A DNA stretch of 64,000 nucleotides from Thysanoteuthis rhombus (taxonomy: Eukaryota > Mollusca > Cephalopoda > Oegopsida > Thysanoteuthidae), in the NCBI GenBank assembly GCA_963457665.1, contig OY735231.1, positions 41,154,024 through 41,218,023 of the forward strand, written 5' to 3'. This document shows, in pieces, positions 21,421 to 32,215 of the stretch. The first letter of the stretch is position 1, and every line of letters begins with the position of its first letter. The translations under genes and the position numbers were made by a program. The notes under the pieces were generated by a model. It made no database searches, was not told where the DNA came from, and saw only the letters and a program-made list of their open reading frames with translations.

Positions 21421-22562
21421 TGCTAAAGTAACATGGAATATTTGACTCCTTGGTCTAGGAGACGAGCAACTTCGATTTCGAACCAGGAAAGTCCAACCCC
21501 TCAGCTAGCGTCATGAGAGGCAGGAAACATATAGAGTAGAGTATGTGCACCTGATATACGCTTGCGCTGGCTACGGCTTCCGTCGTCCCTGATTAGGCTT
21601 CTTATATCACTATACTTAGCACCTTTACGATTTGTGAAATAGACTTTGGGGCGACAATGATCTGATGTGGCGTCACTCACTTCACTCAGTGTTATTTTAC
21701 CCATAATCGAAGGGTAAAATAAATCCATCCCTTTCCCAAGGAAACACGAACAGTCGCCGTCTGAGTTTCTCCAAACTATTATCTGCTCGGTCACCTGCGC
21801 TTCCAATGTTTAAATCTTTCTTCACCTTCAGAATGAATCATATAAGTCAATGAAAAGTACGTCTTTCGTACGTCAAGAGATATAAGTAAAAAAATTATAA
21901 AAATCTCTTTCTTGAGATGACAGATATTGATACTCTTGGGACATGGGTCTTTTTTTACCAAATCCCCGAACATTAATGCTAAATACCAAAAATAAAACAC
22001 CATCATTAGAGACACATTGTTGCTGAAGATAATTGGATTTCTTCAAGTTAGCCTGGGAAATAAACTGCAATAAAAAAAAAACTAATTGAAATATCTGTAC
22101 CTTGCATGAAGGAATCGACGTAGTTTGTGCGTGTACCAGAAATATCTAAAAGTAATTATCCAAAATTATCTTTCAAAAATAGACCAAACTCCACCAAAAT
22201 TATCAAAGGAAGAGATCTTTTATCTGAACTTATAGAAAAAAATTGTTTTATTTAGCATTATCTTTGAAAGAACGTTGCGATATGACCAAAGAGATACCCA
22301 AAATCATTTTCTTTTTTTAAGACAAAAAATCATTTTAGATGGTGCCTAACAGTGTGCTTTTGCACATTTTCAAAGGTGGGGCAGCAAGCACGTGATAAGG
22401 AGTCCCCTGGGGACACACGAAGACCGACGGACACTCAAAGAGAAATTATTCTGTAGACCAATTAGCTGGTTGATTAGCCATTTGTGGGGCTACAGTAATT
22501 CGATTAAAAGAAAAAATACAATACCTATAATCTATTTATCTATCTCTTTCTCTTTTCCGCTG
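21421..22562. other. AT-rich DNA, nothing recognised
   Basis: Overlapping reverse ORFs at 21501-22070 lack motifs and lie in A/T-biased sequence. No repeat partner was found. Confidence 0.45.
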
Positions 22563-22814
22563 TACAGTGGTTGCAAAAAGTATCTGATATATTGCAAAAA
22601 CTTTTATTTCGCTTCAAAATTGGCAGAAATTGAGAATATGATTTCTGATTTTTGTACCTAAGTTTTCAATGCGAGATCTCCTTTCAATATTTCTTATTCT
22701 CATACACTAATTAATCATTTGATTATGATAATAGGTTCGAATCCGTCGATTTTTTAAATATATGGCAAATCAAGCATTTTGGCAGTGTATCCGATACTTT
22801 TTGCACGAAATTTA
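22563..22814. mobile_element. Tc1/mariner-type MITE, TA-flanked
   Basis: The left end, 'cagtggttgcaaaaagtatc', and the reverse complement of the right end, 'cgtgcaaaaagtatcggata', share a core 'tgcaaaaagtatc'. A TA lies immediately outside each end (22563-22564 and 22813-22814), as expected for Tc1/mariner target duplication. Element length is about 248 bp with no ORF. Confidence 0.65.
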
Positions 22815-22836
22815 CATGCTACAGAACGAAATGACA

Positions 22837-23493
22837 TTAGGTTGCCCCAACTGAAATGGCCGTTAATGAAAGGAAAAAAAATAACTTAAAATTTAAACAA
22901 GCCAGGATTTAAGTCAAAATGGGCACGATTTTCTTACATAACCTTTTCCCACCGGGCTTCAAATGTATAGATGCTTTTCTTATAGAAATTGGTGTCTTTT
23001 GAAACTAAATATTGTTCAAATGCTCTCATTACCAATCCTTTACTGAGAACACATTTACTGCGTATTAAAGCCCAAAGTATTGGTCTGGTGAATATGGATG
23101 ATATTATACTTCATAATTAAGTTGTAGCAACTTTAATTTTGTCGGATTGCCAATGTGAGGTGTAGTATTATTGAAAAATCGTTCTATGTGCATTGGATGC
23201 TTTCTGTCCAATTTTGAATGCATTTCATCTATTTGCAATATGATTGAACTTCCAATTGTAAAATTGATTTTCTTGGGAGCTTGAACTCACACGAATACAA
23301 ATTCCCTTTGAGTATGGCAACTTCAACAGTGGGTGATTATGTTAATTAAACTTCATGATGAATCATAAGTTGAAAATTTATAAGATTATTTTCTATAATC
23401 ATGTACAACTAGATTTTATGCTTCGGAATTTGTCTAAATTGCATCATAAATACAAATGTCATAAATGGCCATTTCAGATGGGACAACCTGATA
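22837..23493 (-). pseudogene. Mariner-like element carcass with terminal inverted repeats
   Basis: Left end 'ttaggttgccccaactgaaa' and right end (reverse complement) 'tcaggttgtcccatctgaaa' are inverted repeats of about 28 bp ending around 'atggcc'; TA follows the right end. Reverse-strand translation gives mariner C-terminal motifs: 'FFNNTTPHIGNPTKLKLL', then 'YHPYSPDQY', then 'SKDTNFYKKSIY' and 'RWEKV'. In the family the first motif normally carries DN before the RPH/TPH; here it reads NN, so a catalytic Asp is lost. The unit is about 655 bp, half the usual 1.3 kb. It lacks the N-terminal DNA-binding half and has stops. It is non-functional. Confidence 0.85.
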
Positions 23494-24289
23494 CAGTACA
23501 ATGATAGAACATTAGATCAACTGTCTTTATAGAAAAAATTCTGGTCGATAGAGAAAAATCACAGGAGATATTAATGTAATACCAGAAGTCTGTAGACAGC
23601 ATTCAATCAGAGGATAGGATATCAGGTTTTCCAGATTGAAAAAAATGACAGAAAAGAATGTTCTATTCCTAATGGGTTCTTAACATAGTGTCACCTGATC
23701 GCCGATGCTAAAACAGCTGCTTCATCATCCAATTAGTGGATATTTGATATTGGCAGGTGCTTTAACCAAGAAAGAAGACTGCACTGATTTTAAACAAAGA
23801 CAGTCACTCTTGGCTTTGTTGGTCGGTTTGTCAGTCTGATATATAAGAGAAAAGCGATTACCACGTCGTTGTATTTAGCTTAATAATTGGGAAGAGTTTT
23901 TTCTGTCCTTTGAAGTTATTAAATTCGATATGCATATTTACTGGACATAGGGGTAAGTTTTATTGCGAAAGATTATGATAGAATCAATCCTGACTGAAAC
24001 CTTTCATGACTCTCTCTCTCTCCCCTCTCTCTATATATATATAGTTAATAATGTATTTTTTAGTTCGTAAGAATACAAAAAGAAAGAAAGAAGAAAAACA
24101 GATCTTATCCGTTTTTGATGATATTCAATCACAGTCAAACAGAGCTATTTATCAACATGGATTAGGTTTACAAGGATAAATACAACATGCGCACTCTTTA
24201 GTAACGGGTATTATGCTTATCCTTATATATTAGGCACAAAATATCCCCCTCGTATAGATCCTTATAAATCTTATTTATATACTCACACT

Positions 24290-24326
<37 letters not shown>

Positions 24327-24744
24327 CAACTCACAATAAGGTCAAAAATGTCTTTTCATTGAATTTCATTGAAGAATCTAAAATCAAAATGCTAAAAACT
24401 GGGCTCTTCCAGAATATTTCCTTTATAAAAGAGTTCCTTGAATTTTCCAAGTCTCGAAACCAATGCATTTTAATCTTATCATAAAAGACATTCATTTGAG
24501 TCTTAACCTCCTAACAGTGTAAACGGTTACTCATCTTAAAATTTCATTCAAATTATCTACGTAAATTTTGGTTTCTTTGAGTGAAATAAGATTTCCTCAT
24601 CAGCTAATTAGCTTCCGTTTTTCAAGCAGGTTCCATCAAAATCCAGCCAATTATCGATCAGATTTTTATAAATGCAACCACTAGAATTACTAAAATTGTA
24701 CTTATAGCACTGGATATTTGAAAATAAAGTTGAAAAATGTTTTT
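23494..24744. other. AT-rich DNA with short microsatellites
   Basis: Contains a (CT)n/(TA)n patch at 24011-24045 and (AC)n at 24292-24326. No ORF or shared repeat was recognised. Confidence 0.5.
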
Positions 24745-25012
24745 TTAGAAACTGTCAACCAAAACTGCCAACATAAACATAGGTTTCTTCCGTTTTCAAT
24801 TCGGTCTGGATGGCTGGCTATGTATGTATAAAAGGCATACTAATCGAAATTCAGATTTTTTTGGTGATCACTGCTCAACAAATGGTGAAAAAAGTAATTT
24901 ATTCATTGATCAACTTTTCTTTAAAATTTTTAATTGATCCCCCCACCCCTAGATGACATGCTGCCAAAAGACGATGGGGATGAAGTGGTTTCTATTAGAT
25001 GACTAATCTGAC
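24745..25012 (+). repeat. Rep-A interspersed repeat, internally deleted copy
   Basis: The left end is clear: 'aaactgtcaaccaaaactgc', 'aacataggtttcttccg', 'ggctggctatgtatgta'. It then jumps to 'tttggtgatcactgctcaac', 'tttttaattgatcc' and ends 'gactaatctgacccg'. About 200 bp of the middle are missing. Confidence 0.8.
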
Positions 25013-25082
25013 CCGTATGGGATACGCGTTCGTATACTCATGTGGATGAGTTTGTACGCGTCTCTTTTTGCATAATTTTGTA

Positions 25083-25318
25083 TACAGTGAGTGCCAAGAA
25101 ATGCATTTCAACAACCTTTTACAGCTTTATATGGGACAGAACGTGAACAAAGATTTATACGATACAAGTAGCACAAGATATTAGAACAAGTTTAGACATC
25201 GAAAAGTAATTTGCAAGTATCAGCAATCTTTGGTTCAAATTCTGCCAATTTCAAAATTCAAAGCTGCTAGCGTAGCTTTTTTTTTTTAATGTATAGGATA
25301 CTTTTTGCACTAACTGTA
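25083..25318. mobile_element. Tc1/mariner-type MITE, same family as 22.6 kb
   Basis: Left 'cagtgagtgccaagaaatgc' and right (reverse complement) 'cagttagtgcaaaaagtatc' are imperfect inverted repeats, with TA on both outer sides. About 232 bp, non-coding. Confidence 0.65.
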
Positions 25319-25479
25319 TCTCTCAGGAGATATTTTTCTGAGCCAATTGAGACTCTTGGGATGACATCATATATCTGGTTTTGCTCACAAAAATCGAGGG
25401 TGATGCATGGTCAAGTAAACACGAGTAATTGTAAGTAAGATCGATTCCCGGCTCGCCAGAGTCGTCAACGTTTCGTTCT
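25319..25479. other. Spacer
   Basis: No feature recognised. Confidence 0.5.
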
Positions 25480-25760
25480 GCTTATGGCACTCGGTATTTT
25501 GTGAACGTCACCCATCTGGATACTGACCAGGCTCGACGTTGTTTAATTCAGCTGAATTTACGAGAACCGGTCTATCCAACATGATTTGCTCATAGGACCT
25601 GGCTTCATTTAATCCCTGTGCTCTGTCTTAATCCTCGTACTGATTGCTTACAAGAGAGTTATTACTTTTATTTTAAAAGTCCTTGGTATAACTTGGTGTA
25701 TTGAACGACGGCCTATCATATTGGAGACGAGCACTCTACCACTATGTCTCTGTGATCGGT
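25480..25760 (-). repeat. Composite tRNA+5S SINE, reverse copy (copy 2)
   Basis: On the reverse strand a tRNA-like head (25690-25760) shows 'catagtggtagagtgctcg' and a B-box-like 'cgtcgttcaatacacc'. A linker with 'acgaggattaagac' follows, then a 5S-like body (25600-25480). Plus-strand landmarks of the body are 'cacccatctggatactgacc', 'aggctcgacgttg' and 'gagaaccggtctatccaac'. Order matches copies at 4.7, 41.6 and 52.6 kb. Confidence 0.8.
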
Positions 25761-26040
25761 TGACACACTCCAATACGTCTGTTATTCCATAATGTTCTAA
25801 AGAGCTCTTGAATGTTGACCAAATTTGCCATTACCGAGCAGAAATCTAGTATAAATTTTCTCTCTGTTGTGTTTTGACACGACTAAAATTTTATGCAACG
25901 TTTTGAAATAGAAGTTGTATTACCAATATCTTATTGGGTTGAATAGAACGTGCAGAGCCACATTATTCAGTATTTAAGGTCCCTCCTTAGCTGTAAGGAA
26001 TTGAGTAATGCTCACTAACAATGAGTCCACTCAGGCACTC
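25761..26040. other. Spacer
   Basis: No feature recognised. Confidence 0.5.
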
Positions 26041-26350
26041 TGTACGTGTGTGTGAATACATCTTTGAGTGTGTATGCGTGTGTCTGTGTGTATCTGCATG
26101 TCTATGTGTATATACCAATATGTGTGTCCATGTGCAGCTATAGATGTGTCTACAAGAGTGTGCATGTGTGTGTCTATGTGTAGTTCTATGTGCGCTTATG
26201 TGTTTATCAATGTGTACTTATGTTTGAGTCTGTGCGTGTATATGAGTGTGTCTATGTGCACTTATGTGTATGTCCGTGAGTGAGTGTGTATGTGTATATG
26301 TGTGTCTATGTATCTGTACATGGATGTGCATATGCATGTGTGTGTTTGTA
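26041..26350. repeat. Degenerate (TG)n-rich minisatellite
   Basis: Alternating purine-pyrimidine DNA with recurring words such as 'tgtgtctatgtgta' and 'gtgtgtatgtg'. The forward 71-codon Cys/Val/Met-rich ORF is a product of this repeat. Confidence 0.85.
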
Positions 26351-27429
26351 AAGTACGTCTAACACAAAAATTGAATAATTACCAGGTGATCTCAGGTGTG
26401 ACTTTTTAAGAAATTTTCGAGGAAGACAAGAATTTCTTGTCAATTGATCATTTCAGATTTATGTTCCGCAGCCAGAAAAAAGAAGTATCCAAATATATTC
26501 AAACAGGTTTTAGAGGAAAACTTTGTATCAATCAACAAAATGAAAATAAATTTATTCACTGTCTCAGAATCATTCTTTCGTTGTTGCTGAATTCTTAAAA
26601 CGAAATTATCTCATCAGTGTTGATTCTCAAAGTTTCAGTATCGACTGAACTGGGTAATGTTTATGTGAACGTAACTGCTTCTAACTCCAGAAATGTGTTT
26701 AGAACGTTTCACTCAGTGATCCTTAGAGTGTGGCAATTTTGAATTTGGATGCAAAGAGGCTTCTCAGTCTTGAACTGGCTTGAGTTGTGAAAATTTCGAC
26801 TATTCTCTCAAAACAACATCGAACAGACAGGAATTTTAGAAGGAGTTTTGAAACTTTTTAATTCCAACCCCATATACTCTATACAAACACCTTAATCTCT
26901 TAGCCATCTTTTCTATCTGCTTTAACCCCTTGAGTAGGCCATACTATATTTACCAACCAGAAAACAATAGAGTCAATCTATTTTGATAATGGACTGACTG
27001 CAAAATTTCGAAGATACGATATACAACTCTACTCATGAAGCTCTCGGAACCCTTCTTTGGCCCAAGGCTCCTGTGGAACCACCTCTCAGGAGCCCTGACT
27101 CTAACTATAAATTATAACAATTCTGACTGAGAAGCAGATTGTCTTTTATCTGTTATTTCCATGAGCCACAATGCAGAAAACATTCCGATAAGAATGATCA
27201 ATTTACGCAAATTATCAATTCACGAATGAAAAAACTGAATTAAAGATCGTGCATGTTCGGCTGAATATGTTTACGCACGCATGCGTGCTCAAATACAATA
27301 GGTCAGCCATGTTTATGGACTTTTCTCAGTTAATTTTTTATCAGTTGATAAGTTTAATTTTGTATTACGCGTGACTAATTTTGAGAGAAAGGATATTGTA
27401 GTCACAAGTTCTCCGAGTGAGATGTGCCT
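26351..27429. other. AT-rich DNA, nothing recognised
   Basis: No ORF above 60 codons outside the simple repeat and no repeat partner. Confidence 0.5.
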
Positions 27430-27431
27430 GC

Positions 27432-27474
<43 letters not shown>
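27430..27474. repeat. (TA)n-(TG)n compound microsatellite
   Basis: Alternating TA passes directly into TG; the same composition recurs at 28.5, 31.8 and 42.5 kb. Confidence 0.95.
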
Positions 27475-28206
27475 GGTGCGTTAAATTTAGGCAGCAGGTC
27501 TTCTTTTATGTATGTTTCATTGATAGTATCGCTATCTCTTGTCGATTCGACCTTCTCGTAAGCTTCTCTAATTTTCGATGTTATTCTTTACTGCTGGCTT
27601 GAAGAACTGTAAGAATTTTAGAAGATTCATGTCGTATATAGAATAGGATAACTAAAGACGACACACGGAACATGAATTTTTGAAAACCCATACACTGCTT
27701 CCAGCCAACAGTAAAGGATACCATCCAAAAATCGGTGAAGCTTACTAGAAGGTCAGATCGACAAGAAATGTCGATACTGTTTCATGAAACACACACACAT
27801 GCATATATATGTATATAGAGAGAAAAAGACAGAGAAGAGAAAGAAGGAGAGAGCAATTTGTATGCGACATTAGAACCCACCTTTTCAAAACCAATTAAAT
27901 ATTCTGGACTTAGGCCAACAGAATTACTGCCAAGTGATTTGTGTTTTTCGCTCCGTGGGATAACGTAATATAACAAAAAGTAATCTTCACATGATCTAGG
28001 AATTGCACCATTCGCAACAGTCGCATGACATCAATACTTGATCTGATATTTAACTGAAAGTGAATACTAAAAAAATGTTAGTTTGATGGAATAATTATGT
28101 ACACTTTAGCGGGAATTTTTTAATGTATCGTTCATTGGAAATGCTAGGCCAGAAGCATCTTTTTCATCTTTTAGTAATCCTTTATTGTTTTTGTGTAAGT
28201 GAACAG
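27475..28206. other. AT-rich DNA with small microsatellites
   Basis: (AC)n at 27789-27798 and a GA-rich tract at 27815-27854. No gene recognised. A 122-codon forward ORF starting at 28123 has a hydrophobic start, but from 28207 it lies within inverted-repeat DNA. Confidence 0.4.
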
Positions 28207-28315
28207 ATCTTTGGTTTCAATGAATATAAACATATCCGAAAGGAAAAGGAAGATAGTACTGCCGGAGGCGCTCTACTTTTTCGGAAATATTTAAATTCAT
28301 TGAAACCAAAGATTC
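28207..28315. repeat. Imperfect hairpin (inverted repeat)
   Basis: 'atctttggtttcaatgaat' at 28208-28226 pairs with 'attcattgaaaccaaagat' at 28294-28312. Pairing continues inward with mismatches ('tatccgaaagg' against 'tttttcggaaata'). The predicted foldback spans about 105 bp with a central loop. Confidence 0.75.
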
Positions 28316-28331
28316 ATTCACTCAACGGAAA

Positions 28332-28423
28332 TATTCTTAAAAAATTAGATAGATGCTCCTTGTTTGCCAGTCTTAATGAGAGAATCATACACACACACAC
28401 AACACACACACACACACACACAT

Positions 28424-28478
<55 letters not shown>

Positions 28479-28542
28479 TGTGTTTGCGTAAATCCTTCAT
28501 TAAGAATGGCAAACAAGGAGCATCTATCTAATTTTTTAAAGA

Positions 28543-28546
<4 letters not shown>
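28332..28546. repeat. Long inverted repeat with a microsatellite centre
   Basis: The left arm 28332-28380 ('ttagatagatgctccttgtt', then 'tgccagtcttaatga') is matched in reverse by 28498-28544 ('cattaagaatggcaaacaag', then 'gagcatctatcta'). The arms are about 47 bp with one or two differences. Between them lie (AC)n, a long (TA)n, and 'gcgtgtgtttgcg', which extend the self-complementarity. Two extended forward/reverse ORFs cross this block and are artefacts. Confidence 0.85.
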
Positions 28547-28591
<45 letters not shown>

Positions 28592-28592
28592 A
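28547..28592. repeat. (TA)n-(TG)n microsatellite
   Basis: Directly abuts the right arm of the inverted repeat. Confidence 0.95.
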
Positions 28593-29195
28593 ACAATAGG
28601 GAATGAGATAGAGCCAGGAGTAAAAGAACTTGAATACTTTATTTGAAAGTTAACTAATTCATAGATTAATAAATTAGCATGCCATACATGTTTTGGGGGT
28701 CCCATCTTCCATAGTGTGTGTGTACTTATCAGTGGCTTAATGGTTTCCCCAGAAAACAAATTTAGCATCTGATGCCCTCCTTTAAAAGGAAAAATGGAAT
28801 TCAAAAAAAGATGATTCCTCAGAGATCAAAACGGTGAATGTGGAATGTATTTTGTCTGTGAAAAAATCTATGGAGGTATTGTTGGATATTCTGTTGGAAG
28901 TAGGAGCAGCAATTATGGGTATTTTATTAATTGGGATGGGCTTTTTTGAGTATCGGTTGTCATGGATATTAGAGAACCAGATAGTAGTTAACTGTTAGAC
29001 TGTTTGACTGCTTGGTAAATTTTAGATGGAGCTTTATCTACTGTAAATCAAGATATTGGGGTGAGGGGGTCTTTGCTATGTATGATCGAATATCTTTAGG
29101 GAAATGCATGTTCTGTATCCTTAATAGTCATTGTAGATGTTCTGAAAAGTCTCGTGGCTTTGAGCTGTACAAATGAAATACGGTACGTAAGATTT
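28593..29195. other. AT-rich DNA, nothing recognised
   Basis: No element or gene recognised. Confidence 0.5.
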
Positions 29196-29310
29196 TATAT
29201 CATCATCTTTTTAACGTCCGTCGTTAAACATAGACCTTCCCCAAATTTGCCAGATCTTTTGACCACGACTGTCACGAAGCTGAAATTTTCTGAACTCGTC
29301 TAGATGCTCA
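29196..29310 (-). pseudogene. RTE-like LINE 3' end, short fragment
   Basis: Plus-strand 'catcatctttttaacgtccg' and 'tcgttaaacatagaccttcc' are the antisense of the 57.6-kb terminal segment. The reverse frame reads 'IWQIWGRS', comparable with 'VWQILGKV' there. Confidence 0.7.
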
Positions 29311-29933
29311 ACCCTTCCTAATTTTTTCTGGCCACAATTATGGATACGATCTCTGGGGATTCATGTTGTAACCAGCAGTTGTCTAACATTCTGGTTAATT
29401 ACCAATCTGTTACAATTCATTATTGAAGAAAATCGCATTAATTTTGAAAAGAATGGCCTATAATCAATGCATCCTCTCGATAGTCACCTATTGATTGCAT
29501 GTTCACCATTTGTAATCTAAACAAGGGAAGGAAATGAGGTAAAAATTATTTGCGATAGGAAAAAGAAATTTCGGTTGATAAAAAATCGTTTTGGCGTGAA
29601 AAAAAAAAACGGAATTTTTTCTATATATAAATTTACAATTGGTGGTTTTGGCGTTGCAGGAAAAAGGAAAATGTAAAGAGGAAAGAAATATCTCAAGGAA
29701 CTGACCTATTGTCGGAATAGGGAACACATGAAAATGAAAAATCTTCCTCTTGATTATTAGTTGAAATCAGTTCTGTGAGCTACTATGAGAAACCCAGTTA
29801 TTAACAGAAATCCTTTTTACAAAATATCCCAAGTTATTGAATATTAAAAAGTTTCAAACAAGTGTGGTTTTAACTTACTTTTTACTGATCTCTTACATTT
29901 ATTGAATCCTTTTTGCTGAATTCTAGTACCTTT

Positions 29934-29936
<3 letters not shown>
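29311..29936. other. AT-rich DNA, nothing recognised
   Basis: The 74-codon reverse ORF at 29503-29727 is Phe-rich and unsupported. Confidence 0.45.
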
Positions 29937-29993
<57 letters not shown>

Positions 29994-30012
29994 TCATATA
30001 TATATATGTGTA
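29937..30012. repeat. (TA)n microsatellite
   Basis: Long alternating TA with minor interruptions, ending in a TG/TA mixture. Confidence 0.95.
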
Positions 30013-30071
30013 TGTGTGCGTATGTATGAATATTTATGCCCATGATCGTAAGATAGAGAAATGAATGATAT

Positions 30072-30140
30072 TAGTATGCACTCATAAGTTAAGGCAGATA
30101 TAGTAAGTTGTAGGTTTGATTCCAGCAAAACGCACATTTC
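30072..30140 (+). repeat. tRNA-like segment, probable SINE head
   Basis: 'gcactcataagttaaggcag' resembles a D-arm/A box and 'gtaggtttgattccagc' a B box, separated by a plausible distance. No acceptor stem forms. Solitary in this window. Confidence 0.35.
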
Positions 30141-30224
30141 TCTATTTATTTACACAATCTACATCGTAATATCGGTCCCAAGCAAAATAAGTTCCCAAAA
30201 TACGTTTTCATAATTATCACACAC

Positions 30225-30310
30225 AAACAAACATATATGTATATGCATGTTTGTATGGTTGTACGTGAGAGTGTGTGTGTGTGTGCGTATGTGTTTGCAT
30301 GTTTGTGCGT
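30225..30310. repeat. Imperfect (TG)n/(TA)n tract
   Basis: Includes 'gagagtgtgtgtgtgtgtgc'. Reverse His/Thr-rich ORFs here are artefacts. Confidence 0.85.
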
Positions 30311-30418
30311 AACAGTAAAATTGCAAAACCAGTAAATTGTGGAATCCCAAGTGATCTGGTAAATCCTGGGACATTTCAGTGATTTGATCAAATCCTTTCT
30401 TCCACGATCAGTTTAGTA

Positions 30419-30555
30419 ATGGTTAACAAGCTTGTGATCCTGACTATTGCTACAGTGATGATTTCCATCTTCACTGGGTCCAACGCTGCTGTGATTTTGG
30501 GTAAAGCTAAGCGAAATTTAGAAGACATCAACTACATTCCGATTCAGTACTTACA
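30419..30555 (+). CDS. Candidate first coding exon with a signal peptide
   Basis: The ATG has purine at -3 and G at +4. The first 23 residues look like a secretory signal: a basic start 'MVNK', a hydrophobic core 'LVILTIATVMISIF', then 'TGSNA' as a plausible peptidase site. About 22 further residues follow, including 'GKAKRNLEDINYIP' with a Lys-Arg-like basic step. The frame then meets 'gtatat' at 30556, which could be a splice donor, but this is also where (TA)n and (TTA)n begin. The long Tyr/Ile run downstream is microsatellite, not protein. An acceptor-like 'gacatttcag' ends at about 30379. No homologue recognised. Could be a short secreted protein's first exon, or chance. Confidence 0.35.
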
Positions 30556-30607
<52 letters not shown>

Positions 30608-30614
30608 ATTATTA

Positions 30615-30655
<41 letters not shown>

Positions 30656-30676
30656 GATATCATCATTATTATCAGC
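30556..30676. repeat. (TA)n-(TTA)n tract at the tail of a reverse-strand LINE
   Basis: On the reverse strand the LINE 3' UTR runs into 'gataataatgatgatatc' and (AAT)n, then (TA)n. An AAT-rich tail also ends the related copy at 54.6 kb. Confidence 0.85.
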
Positions 30677-30851
30677 AATTTCTCACTAGTAGCCTGGGGG
30701 TTACTTCTAGAGGTTGAGTGACAGCAAGTCTCCTCAAGTCTCCAGTACTGCTCTCCACACTCTCATCGTCAACAGCAGTTGACCGATGGTTATCGCTGAA
30801 CACTGAGTGACAGTCTGTCACCTCAGGTCTCCAGACCTCCTCTTATCTCAA

Positions 30852-30888
<37 letters not shown>

Positions 30889-31170
30889 CTATCACAGCAG
30901 TGCTGCAGTTTGCACCTCCACCACCATTTGGGTGTTTTTCTCCCTCCTCTGTGAGGCCACAGCTGGGGTCGTAGATCTAATATTTCTGGCACTTTCCACA
31001 GTATTTGTGTGTTCTGTAAGGTCTCAATCCTTCCTTTTATCCCTAGTTCCTCCAATTTCACCTTCAGTGTCTTTGGTACAGTTCTGAGTACACCTATTAT
31101 TACTGGTACTACCCTGCCTTTCATGTTCGAGACATCCGACAGAATTATTTCAGAGGTACAAAACTGCAAC
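30677..31170 (-). pseudogene. LINE C-terminal fragment plus 3' UTR, reverse strand
   Basis: The reverse frame reads 'MKGRVVPVIIGVLRTVPK', then 'LEELGIKGRIETLQNTQIL' and 'RKTPKW'. The order matches a widespread LINE ORF2 C-terminal tail also seen at 51.7 kb ('SIIVGTLGTVPKPL', 'LEELWIRKRSETMQ'). A purine-rich (GA)n tract follows. The next segment, antisense of 'aagtctcctcaagtctccag' and 'gggttacttctagaggttga', is shared with the 54.5-kb copy. Clade is uncertain (CR1/L2-like is a guess). 5'-truncated. Confidence 0.75.
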
Positions 31171-31795
31171 AGAATGATGTTATAAGTAAGATTTCTCTAT
31201 TCACTTTAAAATGTTCCGTTAGTCAAACATAAAATATCCCGAAGATATAAGCTCTGACTATCGAAACCTTTTCTAATATATAAGGAAAAGAGACAGAGAT
31301 TCAGAGATGCAAAAACAAAAATGGCAGCCGGAGTGAAAAAGGCCAAATGAGCAACAGATATGTGTGACTATGAATTTAGTCAATCGTGGTATAGAAATAT
31401 TTGTAAAGAGATGGAAACAAATTGTATCTGTTAAACAAAGACACTGAAAAATCTGGGTTTCAATTTTTGTCCTTTACTCAACGATTTAGTTGTGCAGATT
31501 CAGATCTTCATATTTATATACGTATCAAATTATGAGAACAAATTATATCCAAACTTATCTTCCCATCTCCCATGTATATTTACGTTCGTACGTAAATATA
31601 TATTTATATACAAGATGTCGAGTTAATCACAATTTGGGAAATCTTTCAAATGGTAATTTTTTCCATCTTCGATGATGCGTTCCGCTATAAAAGATCTATT
31701 CGAAAAGGCTATGATATAGCGAACCCCATCGGCCACGAGAAAATACGATTTGAAAGATTCTCCACTTTTCATCAAATTAGTACAAATGTACACAT
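31171..31795. other. AT-rich DNA, nothing recognised
   Basis: No motif or repeat partner; overlapping 61- and 97-codon ORFs are unsupported. Confidence 0.45.
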
Positions 31796-31835
31796 CGATA
31801 TATATACATACACACGCATATATATATATATAGCG

Positions 31836-31869
<34 letters not shown>

Positions 31870-31870
31870 A
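31796..31870. repeat. (TA)n-(TG)n compound microsatellite
   Basis: Interrupted once by 'tagcga'. Confidence 0.95.
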
Positions 31871-32130
31871 TGAAATGTTATTTTTAGTGAGAACTCTTTT
31901 CGATACAACACATTGTTTCGTCACGTTAGATATATATAATTGAGATTATATTATTATCATCATAATTATTCAGTTCGATTGAAAATCATTATCTCAAGTA
32001 TCATTTTTTTTCTTCAAAATAATTTCCTGTGTTAAGGGAACAACAAAAGTGCTGATATTGGCAGTAGATAACAAGACGAGATTAGGTAAGTAGCAATTAT
32101 TTGAACTTCCAATGAACAGTTGACTGCTTT
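31871..32130. other. AT-rich spacer
   Basis: No feature recognised. Confidence 0.5.
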
Positions 32131-32215
32131 AGGCAGACGGTGGAGCGGTATTGCGTTAAGATGCCCCCCTTTGTTGGACACAGCTTCGATCCCTGCGGTT
32201 GGCTATTTCTTTACT
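32131..32215 (+). repeat. tRNA-like segment, probable SINE head
   Basis: 'ggtggagcggtattgcgtta' resembles an A-box region and 'agcttcgatccctgcgg' a B box. The segment between lacks a convincing anticodon arm and no acceptor stem pairs, so this is not a functional tRNA gene. Confidence 0.45.

Noticed and set aside
28385-28804. 139-codon reverse ORF with Thr/His and Ile/Tyr runs
   Set aside because: Translation of AC/TG and TA microsatellites and the inverted-repeat arm.
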